DNA from: [Mycobacterium] fortunisiensis
Lineage (GTDB): Bacteria; Actinomycetota; Actinomycetes; Mycobacteriales; Mycobacteriaceae
Direction: 5' to 3'
Length of the DNA: 64,000 nt
Assembly: GCF_019050325.1 (NCBI RefSeq)
Contig: NZ_VOMB01000022.1
Coordinates: forward strand, 26,245 to 90,244
Shown here: in pieces, positions 16,626-24,716 of the stretch
Position numbering within the stretch: position 1 is the first letter of the stretch
Layout of the letters: each line of letters begins with the position of its first letter
The notes under the pieces: model-generated
The model's database searches: none
What the model saw: only the letters and a program-made list of their open reading frames with translations
Told to the model about the DNA's origin: nothing
Translations under genes and position numbers: made by a program

Positions 16626-17554
16626 CAGAAATAACCCTCTCGTTTACGGTCTTCCATCCCGGCCTCGGAGATCCGATCGTCGGCGCGGGTGGCACCACGC
16701 TCGGTGAGGCGGGACACGGCGGTCTCGGCGATCACCTCGGAAACCGTCGCGGCCGTCGATTCGACGCAGCCGGTGCAGGTGACGTCACCGACGGTGCGGA
16801 ACCGCACCATCTTCTCGATGACCGGCTCATCCTTACGCGGCTGCATGTACTTGTGTACGGCCAGCAGCATGCCGTCGCGCTCGAACACCTTGCGCTGGTG
16901 CGCGTAGTAGATGGAGGGCAGCTTGATCTTTTCCGCGCCGATGTAGGACCAGATGTCGAACTCGGTCCAGTTGGAGATCGGGAAGGCCCGGATGTGCTCG
17001 CCTTTGTGGTGCCGGCCGTTGTAGAGGTTCCACAGCTCGGGGCGCTGCGCCTTCGGGTCCCACTGGCCGAACTCGTCGCGGAAGGAGAACACCCGCTCCT
17101 TGGCGCGGGCCTTCTCCTCGTCGCGGCGGGCCCCGCCGAAGGCGGCGTCGAACTTGTTCTCCCGGATGCCGCGCAGCAAGGTGACGGTCTGGATGGGGTT
17201 GCGCGACGGGATGGTGTCGACGGCGCGTCCTGAATCTATGTCGTCCTGCACCTTGGCGACGACCAGCCGCGCACCGTAGTGCTCGACGAGTTCGTCGCGG
17301 GTCTGATAGACCTCGTCGAAGTTGTGACCGGTGTCGACGTGCATGACCGGGAACGGCAGCCGTCCGGGCGCGAACGCCTTGACCGCCAGGTGCAGCATGA
17401 CGATCGAGTCCTTGCCGCCGGAGAACAGCAGCACGGGCTTCTCGAACTCGGCGGCAACCTCACGGATGATGTGAATGGCCTCTGCTTCCAGTGACCGTAG
17501 ATGGCTCAGTTCGTACTGGCCGGCGGCCGGTTGCGCTACCACCTGAGTCGTCAT
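16625..17554 (-). CDS. cysD: sulfate adenylyltransferase subunit 2 CysD
   Basis: A 309-aa ATP-pyrophosphatase that makes adenosine 5'-phosphosulfate from sulfate and ATP together with CysN. The PP-loop SGGKDS is at residues 45-50. GRAVDTIPSRNPIQTVTLLRG, AFGGARRDEEKARAKERVFSF and CTGCVESTA are typical of the family. The ATG at 17554 follows GAGGAAGT. It heads the cysD-cysNC-cysQ operon. An inverted repeat lies about 40 bp upstream. Confidence 0.97.
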   Translation of the reverse strand: MTTQVVAQPAAGQYELSHLRSLEAEAIHIIREVAAEFEKPVLLFSGGKDSIVMLHLAVKAFAPGRLPFPVMHVDTGHNFDEVYQTRDELVEHYGARLVVAKVQDDIDSGRAVDTIPSRNPIQTVTLLRGIRENKFDAAFGGARRDEEKARAKERVFSFRDEFGQWDPKAQRPELWNLYNGRHHKGEHIRAFPISNWTEFDIWSYIGAEKIKLPSIYYAHQRKVFERDGMLLAVHKYMQPRKDEPVIEKMVRFRTVGDVTCTGCVESTAATVSEVIAETAVSRLTERGATRADDRISEAGMEDRKREGYF

Positions 17555-17591
17555 GTGACTTCCTCGTAATGTTGGTTAAATTACCCTGATT

Positions 17592-17609
17592 TACTGGCAA
17601 TACCCAGTA
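17592..17609. promoter_or_regulatory. inverted repeat upstream of cysD, candidate operator
   Basis: TACTGG (17592-17597) and CCAGTA (17604-17609) are perfect inverted arms with a 6-nt spacer, 38 bp upstream of the cysD start. A further pair, GTAAT and ATTAC (17566-17584), lies nearer the start. The AT-rich stretch is unusual for this genome and probably is the cys promoter. The Rrf2-family regulator at 11254-11724 is a possible ligand, but no matching site was seen elsewhere. Confidence 0.4.
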
Positions 17610-17683
17610 TGAAACCAGCCCGGGTTGCTTCAGTCAACAGGCGGACACGACTGGCTTGCGTGGACCGCCGGCAAGCCGCGGCC

Positions 17684-17863
17684 TCAGAAGTTGAAATACG
17701 GGGTGCTGTGACCGTTGAGCAGCATCACCATCACACACAGGGCCAACAGCAGGGCGGTCACCACCCACGCCACCCAGACGAACGCCCGGGCACCACGCCA
17801 GCGTTTGCCTTCAAACCAGCCGTGCACTCCGTCGTCGTCCCTGACCGGCTCGTGTGGGTCCAT
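17684..17863 (-). CDS. 59-aa single-pass membrane protein
   Basis: A short gene with a strong Shine-Dalgarno (GGGGAGG) before its ATG at 17863. It encodes MDPHEPVRDDDGVHGWFEG, a basic stretch KRWRGARAF, then one transmembrane helix (VWVAWVVTALLLALCVMVML, about residues 29-48) and the tail LNGHSTPYFNF. Positive charges before the helix suggest the N-terminus is inside. It lies 130 bp upstream of cysD on the same strand, so it could share regulation with the cys operon. The function is unknown. Confidence 0.8.
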   Translation of the reverse strand: MDPHEPVRDDDGVHGWFEGKRWRGARAFVWVAWVVTALLLALCVMVMLLNGHSTPYFNF

Positions 17864-17938
17864 CAGCTCGCCTCCCCGCTGCGCCTGATCGGTGAGGCCA
17901 CGCTAACAACTATCCGGTCGGCGTGTCGCGCGATCCGC

Positions 17939-18955
17939 TCAGCTTCCGAGCACCACCTCGATGCGCCGGGCGCAGACATCGGCCAGGTCCACCCCGGGGA
18001 TGTCGAAGCGCCGGTTGAGCCGAACCATCGCCACCGCCAGCAACAGCGGCGCCGTGACGTCACCGAACTCGATGTTGCCGATCCGGTGGCCGACCGCGTG
18101 CTCGTAGCGGTCGATGGTCTCGGCCCGGGTCGGCGTCCCGGGTGCCTGCGCGTTGCCGGGCAGCGGACTGCTGATCCAGTCCGTCATCAACAACCAGGCC
18201 ACGTCGGCGGCCGGGTCGCCCAGATAGGCGATCTCCCAGTCCAGCGCCGCGGCCGGGGTGAGGTCGTGGCGGTACAGCACATTCGACATCCGGGCATCGC
18301 CCCAGCACAGGCCGACCCGCTCCGGCGTGTAGTCATGGGCGTCCAACCAGTCCAGCGCTGTGGCGAACACCGGATGAATCGCCTTGTCGCCGTAGGCCCA
18401 TCCGAGTGCGTAGCGCAGGAACCGGGTCAACGCCGACGGTGCCGGATCGCCGAGGAACCCGAGGCGGTAAGCCTGCGGGTCGAGGCGGTGTACCGCCGCG
18501 ATCATGTCGACGCAGCCGTTCCACAGCGTGGCCCGGCCGGCATCGTCGGTCTCGGCGAAGATGCCGGCCTCATGGTAGGGCGGCACGTCGCTGACCCCGA
18601 CGACGTCGTCGATGCGATCCATGACCAGGTACGGGGCGCCGAGTTCGCCGCCCGCGGCGTCGATCCAGCGCACGCTGGGCACCGGAACCGGTGCGGTCGC
18701 CAGCCGATCCATCACCAGGTACTGCCGGCGCAGGTCGTAATCGGGCAGGATCTGGAACTCCGGCGGCCGGCGGAACACCAGCCCGAGACTGCCACCGTCG
18801 TCGAGGCCCTCGAGATCGAACAGAAAGGTCTCGGTGGAGAATCCGCCCGGACTCGGTGTCCAGTTCACGACGGTGGCCTGTGACGCGCCGGGAACACGCT
18901 GTCGGACAATGGGTTCGATGGCCGACGCCAGCTGGTCGGCGGGCAGCCTCACCAT
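17939..18955 (-). CDS. aminoglycoside-phosphotransferase-like (phosphotransferase family) protein
   Basis: A 338-aa kinase-like protein of the APH fold, in the branch often found near acyl-CoA dehydrogenases in mycobacteria. The catalytic loop LCWGDARMSNVL replaces the usual HGD with WGD but keeps the Asp. The metal-binding loop ALDWEIAYLGDPAADVAWL is intact, and the N-lobe has GGFSTETFLFDL. It may phosphorylate a small alcohol. The start at 18955 overlaps the end of the upstream gene by 7 bp, so both belong to one operon behind the TetR operator at 20100-20122. Confidence 0.87.
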   Translation of the reverse strand: MVRLPADQLASAIEPIVRQRVPGASQATVVNWTPSPGGFSTETFLFDLEGLDDGGSLGLVFRRPPEFQILPDYDLRRQYLVMDRLATAPVPVPSVRWIDAAGGELGAPYLVMDRIDDVVGVSDVPPYHEAGIFAETDDAGRATLWNGCVDMIAAVHRLDPQAYRLGFLGDPAPSALTRFLRYALGWAYGDKAIHPVFATALDWLDAHDYTPERVGLCWGDARMSNVLYRHDLTPAAALDWEIAYLGDPAADVAWLLMTDWISSPLPGNAQAPGTPTRAETIDRYEHAVGHRIGNIEFGDVTAPLLLAVAMVRLNRRFDIPGVDLADVCARRIEVVLGS

Positions 18956-20079
18956 CCGGTGTACCCGTAGCGGGGATAGGCGCCGACGAACACCATCTCG
19001 ACCAGGCCGTGTCCGACCTTGGGGTGGCCATCCGGCCCCGCCATCGTCACCTCACACAGGGTCTCGGACAGGAAGCTGACCGGCCGGACGACGTCGAGGT
19101 CGGTGGTCTCCGCGGTGAACCCGTCGATGAAATCGGTTCCGCGCCAATGGCCGGAGGCATAGCCGTTGACCTCCATGTAGCCGGCCAGCCCGGGCCAGAA
19201 GTCGGTGATCGGGGTGACCTCGATAGTGCTGGTGGTGCGGTCGGCGCGGTGCACGGTGAAGCTGCCGCCACTGATCACCCGCAGGTCGTCGCGGAAGGTC
19301 AGCTCGTGCTCGACGTCGATGATGCCGTCGGCCGCGCGGCCGGTCTCCAACGGGTAGAGGATCTCGCCTTCGAACTGCCAGCGCGCCCCGGTGCTGGTTT
19401 CGCGTTGTGCGAAATGCACCAGCTGGTCCTCGAATTCGAAGATGCCCATGTAGTACAGGGTGCCGTCGGGAATCTCCGGCGGCTGCAGGTTCGCCCCCTC
19501 GGGCAGGCTGCCGCCACCGGGTCCGTTGCGGATACCCCAGGAGTGGTCACGGCCGAACCACCAACGCGACGAGTCGATCTCGATGCGCTGTCCGTCGATT
19601 TCGATCCAGCCCTCCAGGTCCCCGTTCTGGTAGAACCGGCGGGCGTCCTCGCTGACCCGGCCGCGACTGCGGTGGAATGCCGCGGTCTGTTCGTAGGCCG
19701 GGAACTGTCCGCGCAACCGCAGATCCAGGCTGACCCCCTGCTCGTTGGGCGCGAGCACGGCCCGCACGGTGCGCAGCGGTTCCTCCACCCGGTAGGTGAA
19801 CGGCCCCACCCGATATTCGCCCAGCGGCCCGGATTCGGGAGCGACCTCGGTGGACATCCGCACCACCCGGGCCTTGCCGTCGCGGGTGGTGATCATCGCG
19901 TAGGCATCGGTGACGTTGCGGTTGGGATAGCGGGCGAGTCCGACCATCACGTTGACGTCGCCGGACCGGTCGAAGCCGTACATCACGATGCGTTCGGTCC
20001 AGCGCAGGTCCGATTGGGAGACATGGTCGAACGTGGTCGGCAGTTGGTGGCACAGCAGTTCGTCGTGCGGGGTGAGCAT
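18949..20079 (-). CDS. conserved protein, lipocalin/AttH-like candidate
   Basis: A 376-aa soluble beta-rich protein. The SSRWWFGRDHSWGIRNGPGG segment carries a DHSWG motif that I associate with CrtC/AttH-type and related two-domain mycobacterial proteins. It has no signal peptide. The ATG at 20079 follows AAGGGACG. It is the first gene of an operon with the APH-like kinase, divergent from a TetR gene, with a perfect 23-bp palindrome between them. The likely role is in metabolism of a hydrophobic or steroid-like compound, inferred only from this kind of neighbourhood. Confidence 0.75.
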   Translation of the reverse strand: MLTPHDELLCHQLPTTFDHVSQSDLRWTERIVMYGFDRSGDVNVMVGLARYPNRNVTDAYAMITTRDGKARVVRMSTEVAPESGPLGEYRVGPFTYRVEEPLRTVRAVLAPNEQGVSLDLRLRGQFPAYEQTAAFHRSRGRVSEDARRFYQNGDLEGWIEIDGQRIEIDSSRWWFGRDHSWGIRNGPGGGSLPEGANLQPPEIPDGTLYYMGIFEFEDQLVHFAQRETSTGARWQFEGEILYPLETGRAADGIIDVEHELTFRDDLRVISGGSFTVHRADRTTSTIEVTPITDFWPGLAGYMEVNGYASGHWRGTDFIDGFTAETTDLDVVRPVSFLSETLCEVTMAGPDGHPKVGHGLVEMVFVGAYPRYGYTGW

Positions 20080-20099
20080 CGGCGTCCCTTCGGCGGCAA

Positions 20100-20122
20100 T
20101 TACGTTACGAGCCGTAACGTAA
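20100..20122. promoter_or_regulatory. perfect 23-bp palindrome, TetR operator candidate
   Basis: TTACGTTACG (20100-20109) and CGTAACGTAA (20113-20122) are perfect 10-bp inverted arms around AGC. Each arm is itself a tandem TTACG repeat. The site lies 20 bp upstream of the gene starting at 20079 and 33 bp upstream of the divergent TetR gene, the classical layout of a TetR autoregulator that also controls its neighbour. Confidence 0.8.
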
Positions 20123-20154
20123 CATTGCGGGCGTTCGGGCGGTACGTTTTCGTC

Positions 20155-20730
20155 GTGACCACCACCGGCCCCGCACCGGGGCGCCCGCGCGATCCCGCCA
20201 AGGACGCCGCCGTGCTCGCCGCCACCCGCGAGCTGCTCGTCGAGGCGGGGTACCAGGGCACCACGGTGCTGGCCGTCGCGCGGCGAGCCGGAGTCGGCGC
20301 CCCGACGATCTACCGGCGCTGGCCGACCAAGGAAGCACTGGTGGAAGACGCCGCGTTCGGCCACACCGATGCCATCCCGGTTCCCGCCCCCACCGGCGAT
20401 CTGCGTGCCGACCTGCGCGGCTGGGTCGCGATGTTCCTGGACTGGCTGGCCAACCCGGTCACCCGCGCCGCACTGCCCGGGCTGCTGGCCGCCTATCACC
20501 TCGACGAGGCGAGCTACGAGCGGTTGGTGCTGCGCTCGGAGAACAATGTGCGCGCGCGCATGGCCGACCTGCTCGACGGTGACCGCGACCGCGCCGACAC
20601 CGTGTTCGACTTCCTGGTGGCCAGCACCGTGGTGCGGGCGATGACCCGCGGGCTACTGGACCGCGACGCGTTCTGCGACCGCACCGCCGACGCATTGACC
20701 GTCCTGGCCCGGGCCGGTCACCCACCGTGA
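20155..20730 (+). CDS. TetR-family transcriptional regulator
   Basis: A 191-aa regulator. The helix-turn-helix is at about residues 35-60 (TTVLAVARRAGVGAPTIYRR) and is followed by WPTKEALVEDA. The C-terminal helical ligand domain resembles TetR_C groups that bind hydrophobic effectors. The GTG at 20155 is the start. The open frame extends far upstream antisense to the neighbouring gene, but that part has no coding character. It probably represses itself and the divergent operon at 20079 through the 20100-20122 palindrome. Confidence 0.9.
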   Translation: MTTTGPAPGRPRDPAKDAAVLAATRELLVEAGYQGTTVLAVARRAGVGAPTIYRRWPTKEALVEDAAFGHTDAIPVPAPTGDLRADLRGWVAMFLDWLANPVTRAALPGLLAAYHLDEASYERLVLRSENNVRARMADLLDGDRDRADTVFDFLVASTVVRAMTRGLLDRDAFCDRTADALTVLARAGHPP

Positions 20731-20786
20731 GCAGACCCTTAAGGACCCGATTTGGGTGTTAATTGGGTACTTTGACGTCTGCTCAC
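20727..20786. terminator. extended bidirectional hairpin
   Basis: GTGAGCAGAC (20727-20736) pairs perfectly with GTCTGCTCAC (20777-20786). Inside, AAGGACCCGATT pairs with AATTGGGTACTT apart from two mismatches. The structure covers the end of the convergent TetR gene and stops 14 bp before the end of the carbonic anhydrase gene, so it can terminate both. GAGCAGAC-based hairpins are familiar from mycobacterial intergenic regions. Confidence 0.7.
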
Positions 20787-20800
20787 CGGAAGAAAAACCG

Positions 20801-21292
20801 CTACCGCGTGACCTCGTTGAGCCTGCCGCTGGCGACGTCGAAGATGAAGCCCCGCAACGATTCATGCTCGGTGACGAAGGGGCTGGCCTCGATCCGGCGC
20901 AGCGACTGGCGGACATCGGCTTCGAGGTCGACGAACGATTCGGCCGCCCAGTTCGGCTTGATCCCGGTGTCGTCCTGGATCTGCTGTTTGAACCCGTCAT
21001 CGGTGAAGGTCAGCATGCCGCAGTCGGTGTGGTGGATCAGGATGATCTCTTTTGTCCCCAGCAGCCGCTGGCTGATGGCCAGCGATCGGATCTCGTCGTC
21101 GGTGATGACGCCGCCGGCGTTGCGGATGACGTGCGCCTCACCGTCCCCCAGGCCCAGGATGCGGTAGACATCCAGCCTGGCGTCCATGCACGCCACCACC
21201 GCGACGTGCTTGCTCGGCGGCAGCGGCAGCGGTCCGGTGAAGGTCCTGGCATAGGCCTCGTTGTTGGCCAGGTACTGGTCGGTGACAGACAT
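20801..21292 (-). CDS. canA: beta-carbonic anhydrase (Rv1284-like)
   Basis: A 163-aa beta-class carbonic anhydrase that interconverts CO2 and bicarbonate in the cytoplasm. The zinc ligands Cys35 (VACMDAR), His88 and Cys91 (HHTDCGM) and the Asp37-Arg39 dyad are all present. Length and sequence match M. tuberculosis Rv1284, which neighbours cysD there too. Bicarbonate supply next to sulfate assimilation is a conserved arrangement, but the functional link is unclear. Confidence 0.95.
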   Translation of the reverse strand: MSVTDQYLANNEAYARTFTGPLPLPPSKHVAVVACMDARLDVYRILGLGDGEAHVIRNAGGVITDDEIRSLAISQRLLGTKEIILIHHTDCGMLTFTDDGFKQQIQDDTGIKPNWAAESFVDLEADVRQSLRRIEASPFVTEHESLRGFIFDVASGRLNEVTR

Positions 21293-21423
21293 GGTCCGAC
21301 GCTAACAACGCCTCGGCCACACCACCAGCAGCAGAATCAGGCTGAGCCGATTGCCTGTGCCACTGTGCACCGGCCGCCCTGCGGGGGGACAGGGCGGCCG
21401 GCGCGGTCAGATGGTCTGGATAT

Positions 21424-23379
21424 TCACGAACGGGGTGCCTTCAGGTCGTACACCGGGGTGTCGCCGACCATGGTCTTGGTGAAGGTGGCCTGCACCCAGT
21501 CGGTGATCTGGGCAGCGCTGCCGGTGCCACCGCGCGGCGGCCCGGGCGGCCCACCATGTCCGCCCTCGGGCCGGTCCAGGAAATAGCGGACCTGACCATC
21601 GGCGACATACTGCTGGAACTGCGCCAGCGTCGGTGAGTCATCGCTGCCGGTGAATCCGCCGATCGCCATCAACGATTCGCCGGTCTTGAGCTCAAGATCG
21701 CTGACCATCATCGAGCCCACGCTCGCCGCGGCCCAACGACCTTCGGCGCCCGCGATGAGCGCGGCCAGGGCCGGATCGTCGGCGCGGCCGAAGCCGGGCG
21801 GTGGCCCACCGGGCCCACCTGGTCCGCCGGGTCCACCTGGTCCGCCGGGGTGACCGAACCCCATGTCGCGGTTGGGGCCCGAGGTGGCCATCGGTCCCCC
21901 GCCGTGGACTTTGGCCACCGTCTCGACCGTGTAGGCCGCGGTCGCACCGAAGCCGAAGAGCATGGCGGCCAACGCCACCACCGCGGGCAGCTTTCCCGGC
22001 CGGTGGGCGACGACGACGAGTGCCACAGCGGTCAGCACCGAGCCGATCAGCACGATCCAGCGCAGTGCCGGTAGCCAGTCGGGGGTCCGGGTCAGCAGCA
22101 CGAACGCCCACACTCCGGTGCCGGCCAACATGACCGCCAACACCAGTCGGGCCGAGAATGCGCCACGCCGCCGCCAGAGTTCGGCCGCTGAGATGCCCAC
22201 CAGTGCGGCGACCGCCGGAGCCAGCGCCACGGTGTAATACGGGTGGATGATGCCGTCCATGAAGCTGAACACGGCAGCGGTGACCAGCATCCAGCCGCCC
22301 CACATCAGCAGGCCGGCGCGCAATCCGGCGGTCCGTGCGGTGCGCCGGGTCAGCCACAGCGCGGCCACCAGCCCGACGAGTGCGGCCGGCAACAACCACG
22401 AGGCCTCGGTGCCCATCGACAGCCCGAACATCCGGCCGATCCCCGGGTCTCCGCCGAACATCAGGTTGGGACCACCGCCACCTGGGCCGCCCGGGCCCGG
22501 GCCGTGGCCGGGCCCGTGCCCTTCCTGCCCCAGGATGCGCTGTAAGCCGTTGTAGCCGAAGGCCAACTGCAGCAGGCTGTTGTCAGTGGAACCGGCGATG
22601 TAAGGCCGGGAGTCCGCCGGCCACAACGCCACCAGGGCGAGGTACCAACCCGATGAGATGACCATCGTGGCCGCACCGATCAACAAGGTGCCCAACCGTT
22701 TCCACATGGTGACGGCCGGTGCCGCGACCAGGAACATCACGGCCAGGCCGGGCACGATCAGGAATGCCTGCAGCATCTTGGTGAGGAAGGCGAACCCCAG
22801 CGCGCCTCCGGCCAGCGCTACCCACCCGGCGCTGGCCCTGGCCGTCACCGGTCCGACCGCCCGCACCATGAAGTACGCCGCCAGCACGAGCAGCAGCACG
22901 AGCAGCGCGTCGGGGTTGTTGTAGCGGAACATCGATGCCGCGACCGGTGTCAGCGCCAGCGCCGTACCGGCGATGAGCGCGGCCCCGGGTCCGCTCGTGC
23001 GGCGCACCGTGGCATAGAGCAGCGCCACCGCGCCCACCCCCATCAAGGCCTGCGGCAGCAGCATGGTGAATTCGTTGAAGCCGAACAGCCTGCCCGACAA
23101 CCCCATCGCCCACATCGCGGCCGGCGGCTTGTCCACCGTGATGGCGTTGCCGGCGTCCAGCGAGCCGAACAGCCAGGCCTTCCAAGACTGGGTGCCGGCC
23201 TGGGCGGCGGCGGCGTAGTAGCTGTTGGCCCACCCCGAGGAGCCCAGCCCCCAGAAGTACAGCACCGCGGTGCCGGCGAGCAGCACCCAGTAGGAGGGAC
23301 GAACCCAGCGCGGGGTCACGTCATCAGGTGCTGCCGCCATCGCATCGGGAGCAGGTGCGGTGTCGACGGTGGTGGTCAT
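21424..23379 (-). CDS. PMT/ArnT-type membrane glycosyltransferase with collagen-like Gly-Pro segments
   Basis: A 651-aa polytopic protein with about 11-13 membrane helices. The catalytic acidic loop after helix 1 carries the GT39/GT83-type motif AITVDKPPAAMW, and HPYYTVALAP occurs further on. Such enzymes use polyprenyl-phosphate sugars to glycosylate proteins or envelope lipids outside the membrane. Two Gly-Pro low-complexity stretches stand out, GHGPGHGPGPGGPGGGG in one loop and repeated GGP ending in PPPGFGR in another, plus a C-terminal globular domain (about 500-640). The ATG overlaps the GT2 stop (ATGA). It is paralogous to 24712-26598. Confidence 0.88.
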   Translation of the reverse strand: MTTTVDTAPAPDAMAAAPDDVTPRWVRPSYWVLLAGTAVLYFWGLGSSGWANSYYAAAAQAGTQSWKAWLFGSLDAGNAITVDKPPAAMWAMGLSGRLFGFNEFTMLLPQALMGVGAVALLYATVRRTSGPGAALIAGTALALTPVAASMFRYNNPDALLVLLLVLAAYFMVRAVGPVTARASAGWVALAGGALGFAFLTKMLQAFLIVPGLAVMFLVAAPAVTMWKRLGTLLIGAATMVISSGWYLALVALWPADSRPYIAGSTDNSLLQLAFGYNGLQRILGQEGHGPGHGPGPGGPGGGGPNLMFGGDPGIGRMFGLSMGTEASWLLPAALVGLVAALWLTRRTARTAGLRAGLLMWGGWMLVTAAVFSFMDGIIHPYYTVALAPAVAALVGISAAELWRRRGAFSARLVLAVMLAGTGVWAFVLLTRTPDWLPALRWIVLIGSVLTAVALVVVAHRPGKLPAVVALAAMLFGFGATAAYTVETVAKVHGGGPMATSGPNRDMGFGHPGGPGGPGGPGGPGGPPPGFGRADDPALAALIAGAEGRWAAASVGSMMVSDLELKTGESLMAIGGFTGSDDSPTLAQFQQYVADGQVRYFLDRPEGGHGGPPGPPRGGTGSAAQITDWVQATFTKTMVGDTPVYDLKAPRS

Positions 23380-24656
23380 AGCGTGGCCTCTGCATCCGGG
23401 TGGCTGATGGTCTTGGTTCGTGACGGGTGAAAGACCCAGCCCCGCAACAACACGAAGCGCACTGCGGTGGCCAGCAGGTTGGCTGCCACCAGCACCGCAA
23501 GTTCCACACCGGGATGCGGCGTCGGCGCCAGCAGATGCAGGACACCCAGTGAACCACTGGTGATGGTCAACGCGATCGCGAAGACCGTGAGCCCCTCGAG
23601 ATGGTGACGGGTGACGTTCGCGGGCCCGGCCACACCGAAGGTGAACCGGCGATTGGCAGCGGTGTTGCCGATCGCGGTCACCAGCAGGGCGACCAGGTTG
23701 GCCGCCTGGGCACCGACCCCGACCCGCAACGCCGAGAACAGCAGCAGGTAGGCCAGGGTGGAGATCACTCCGACCGCGCCGAAGCGCACCGCCTGGCGCA
23801 GCAGCGAGCCCGGGGCGGCGGACTTGCGCGTCGATCCGAGTTGGGCGGCGATCGTGTTCACCGGGATCGATCCGTTGGCGAAACCGCGCAGCAGCCGCCC
23901 GATGCCCTTGAGGTCGGCGGTGGCGGTGGCGATGATGTCCACCCGGCTGTCCGGATCGTCCACCCAGTCCACCGGCACCTCGTGGATCCGCAGGCCGCTG
24001 CGCTCGGCCAGCACCAGCAACTCGGTGTCGAAGAACCAGCCGGTGTCGGCCACATACGGCAGCAGCCGGTGCGCGACGTCGGCGCGGATCGCCTTGAAAC
24101 CGCACTGTGCATCCGAGAACCGCGCCGCCAGAGTCGATTTGAGGATCAGGTTGTAGCAGCGTGAGATGAACTCGCGTTTGGCGCCACGGACCACCCGGGA
24201 ACCTCGACCCAGCCGGGTGCCGATGGCCAGATCCGAGTGCCCCGAGATCAGCGGGGCGACCAACGGTGCGAGGGCCGCCAAGTCGGTGGACAGGTCCACA
24301 TCCATGTAGACCAGCACCGGGGCGTCCGAGGTCGACCACACCGCGTGCAGCGCCCGCCCCCGCCCCTTCTGCTCGAGCCGGACCACCCGCACGTGATCGA
24401 GCCCGGCGGCGAGTTCGGCGGCGATGCGCGGGGTGTCGTCGATGCTGGCATTGTCGGCGATCGTGATGCGGAACGGCACCGCGAAGTTCTCTGCGAGGTA
24501 GCGGTGCAGCCGGTGCACCGAATGCGCCAGGGCGGCCTGCTCGTTGTACACCGGGACGACGACGTCGAGCACCGGAACCCCCGCCGCCTGAGCAGCCAGC
24601 GTGGCATTGGGACGCGACACGAAACGCTGTTGGGGTTCTCCCACCGTGACTGTCAT
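23376..24656 (-). CDS. GT2 polyprenyl-phosphate glycosyltransferase fused to GtrA-like membrane domain
   Basis: A 426-aa fusion. Residues about 30-260 are a family-2 glycosyltransferase of the DPM1/GtrB type: VVVPVYNEQAALAHSV, ITIADNASIDDT, the acidic VYMDVDLSTDLAAL and CGFKAIRADVA. It would put a sugar on polyprenyl phosphate. Residues about 285-415 form a four-helix GtrA domain, thought to help flip the lipid-linked sugar. The ATG at 24656 is chosen because the upstream extension is basic and unconserved, and the response-regulator box at 24701-24716 sits exactly 45 bp before it. It overlaps the downstream glycosyltransferase start. Confidence 0.88.
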   Translation of the reverse strand: MTVTVGEPQQRFVSRPNATLAAQAAGVPVLDVVVPVYNEQAALAHSVHRLHRYLAENFAVPFRITIADNASIDDTPRIAAELAAGLDHVRVVRLEQKGRGRALHAVWSTSDAPVLVYMDVDLSTDLAALAPLVAPLISGHSDLAIGTRLGRGSRVVRGAKREFISRCYNLILKSTLAARFSDAQCGFKAIRADVAHRLLPYVADTGWFFDTELLVLAERSGLRIHEVPVDWVDDPDSRVDIIATATADLKGIGRLLRGFANGSIPVNTIAAQLGSTRKSAAPGSLLRQAVRFGAVGVISTLAYLLLFSALRVGVGAQAANLVALLVTAIGNTAANRRFTFGVAGPANVTRHHLEGLTVFAIALTITSGSLGVLHLLAPTPHPGVELAVLVAANLLATAVRFVLLRGWVFHPSRTKTISHPDAEATL

Positions 24657-24700
24657 GGCTTCATCGTTCTCCGCGGGCTTGTGATCTGGGTGGGGCGAAG

Positions 24701-24716
24701 CTATGCGCCGGCTATG
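24701..24716. promoter_or_regulatory. direct-repeat box upstream of GT2 gene (candidate response-regulator site)
   Basis: CTATG-CGCCGG-CTATG is a direct repeat with an 11-bp period. It lies 45 bp upstream of the GT2 start codon and overlaps the stop codon of the preceding glycosyltransferase gene. A nearly identical box lies 45 bp upstream of the response-regulator gene (29000-29015). An 11-bp period is what OmpR/PhoB-type response regulators recognise. Read on the minus strand it resembles the PhoP-type 7-4-7 repeat of mycobacteria. Confidence 0.6.

Noticed and set aside
18691..20154. Long plus-strand open frame leading into the TetR gene
   Set aside because: It is antisense to two well-supported genes, has no motif and is open only because of high GC; the TetR gene starts at 20155.
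21780..21850. GC-rich short tandem repeats (GGTCCACCTGGTCCGCC type) as CRISPR or minisatellite
   Set aside because: They are in-frame Gly-Gly-Pro codons within the glycosyltransferase gene, with no spacers.
23380..24339. N-terminal extension of the first PMT-type glycosyltransferase
   Set aside because: It overlaps the GT2-GtrA gene in another frame; the ATG at 23379 gives a normal start and an ATGA overlap.
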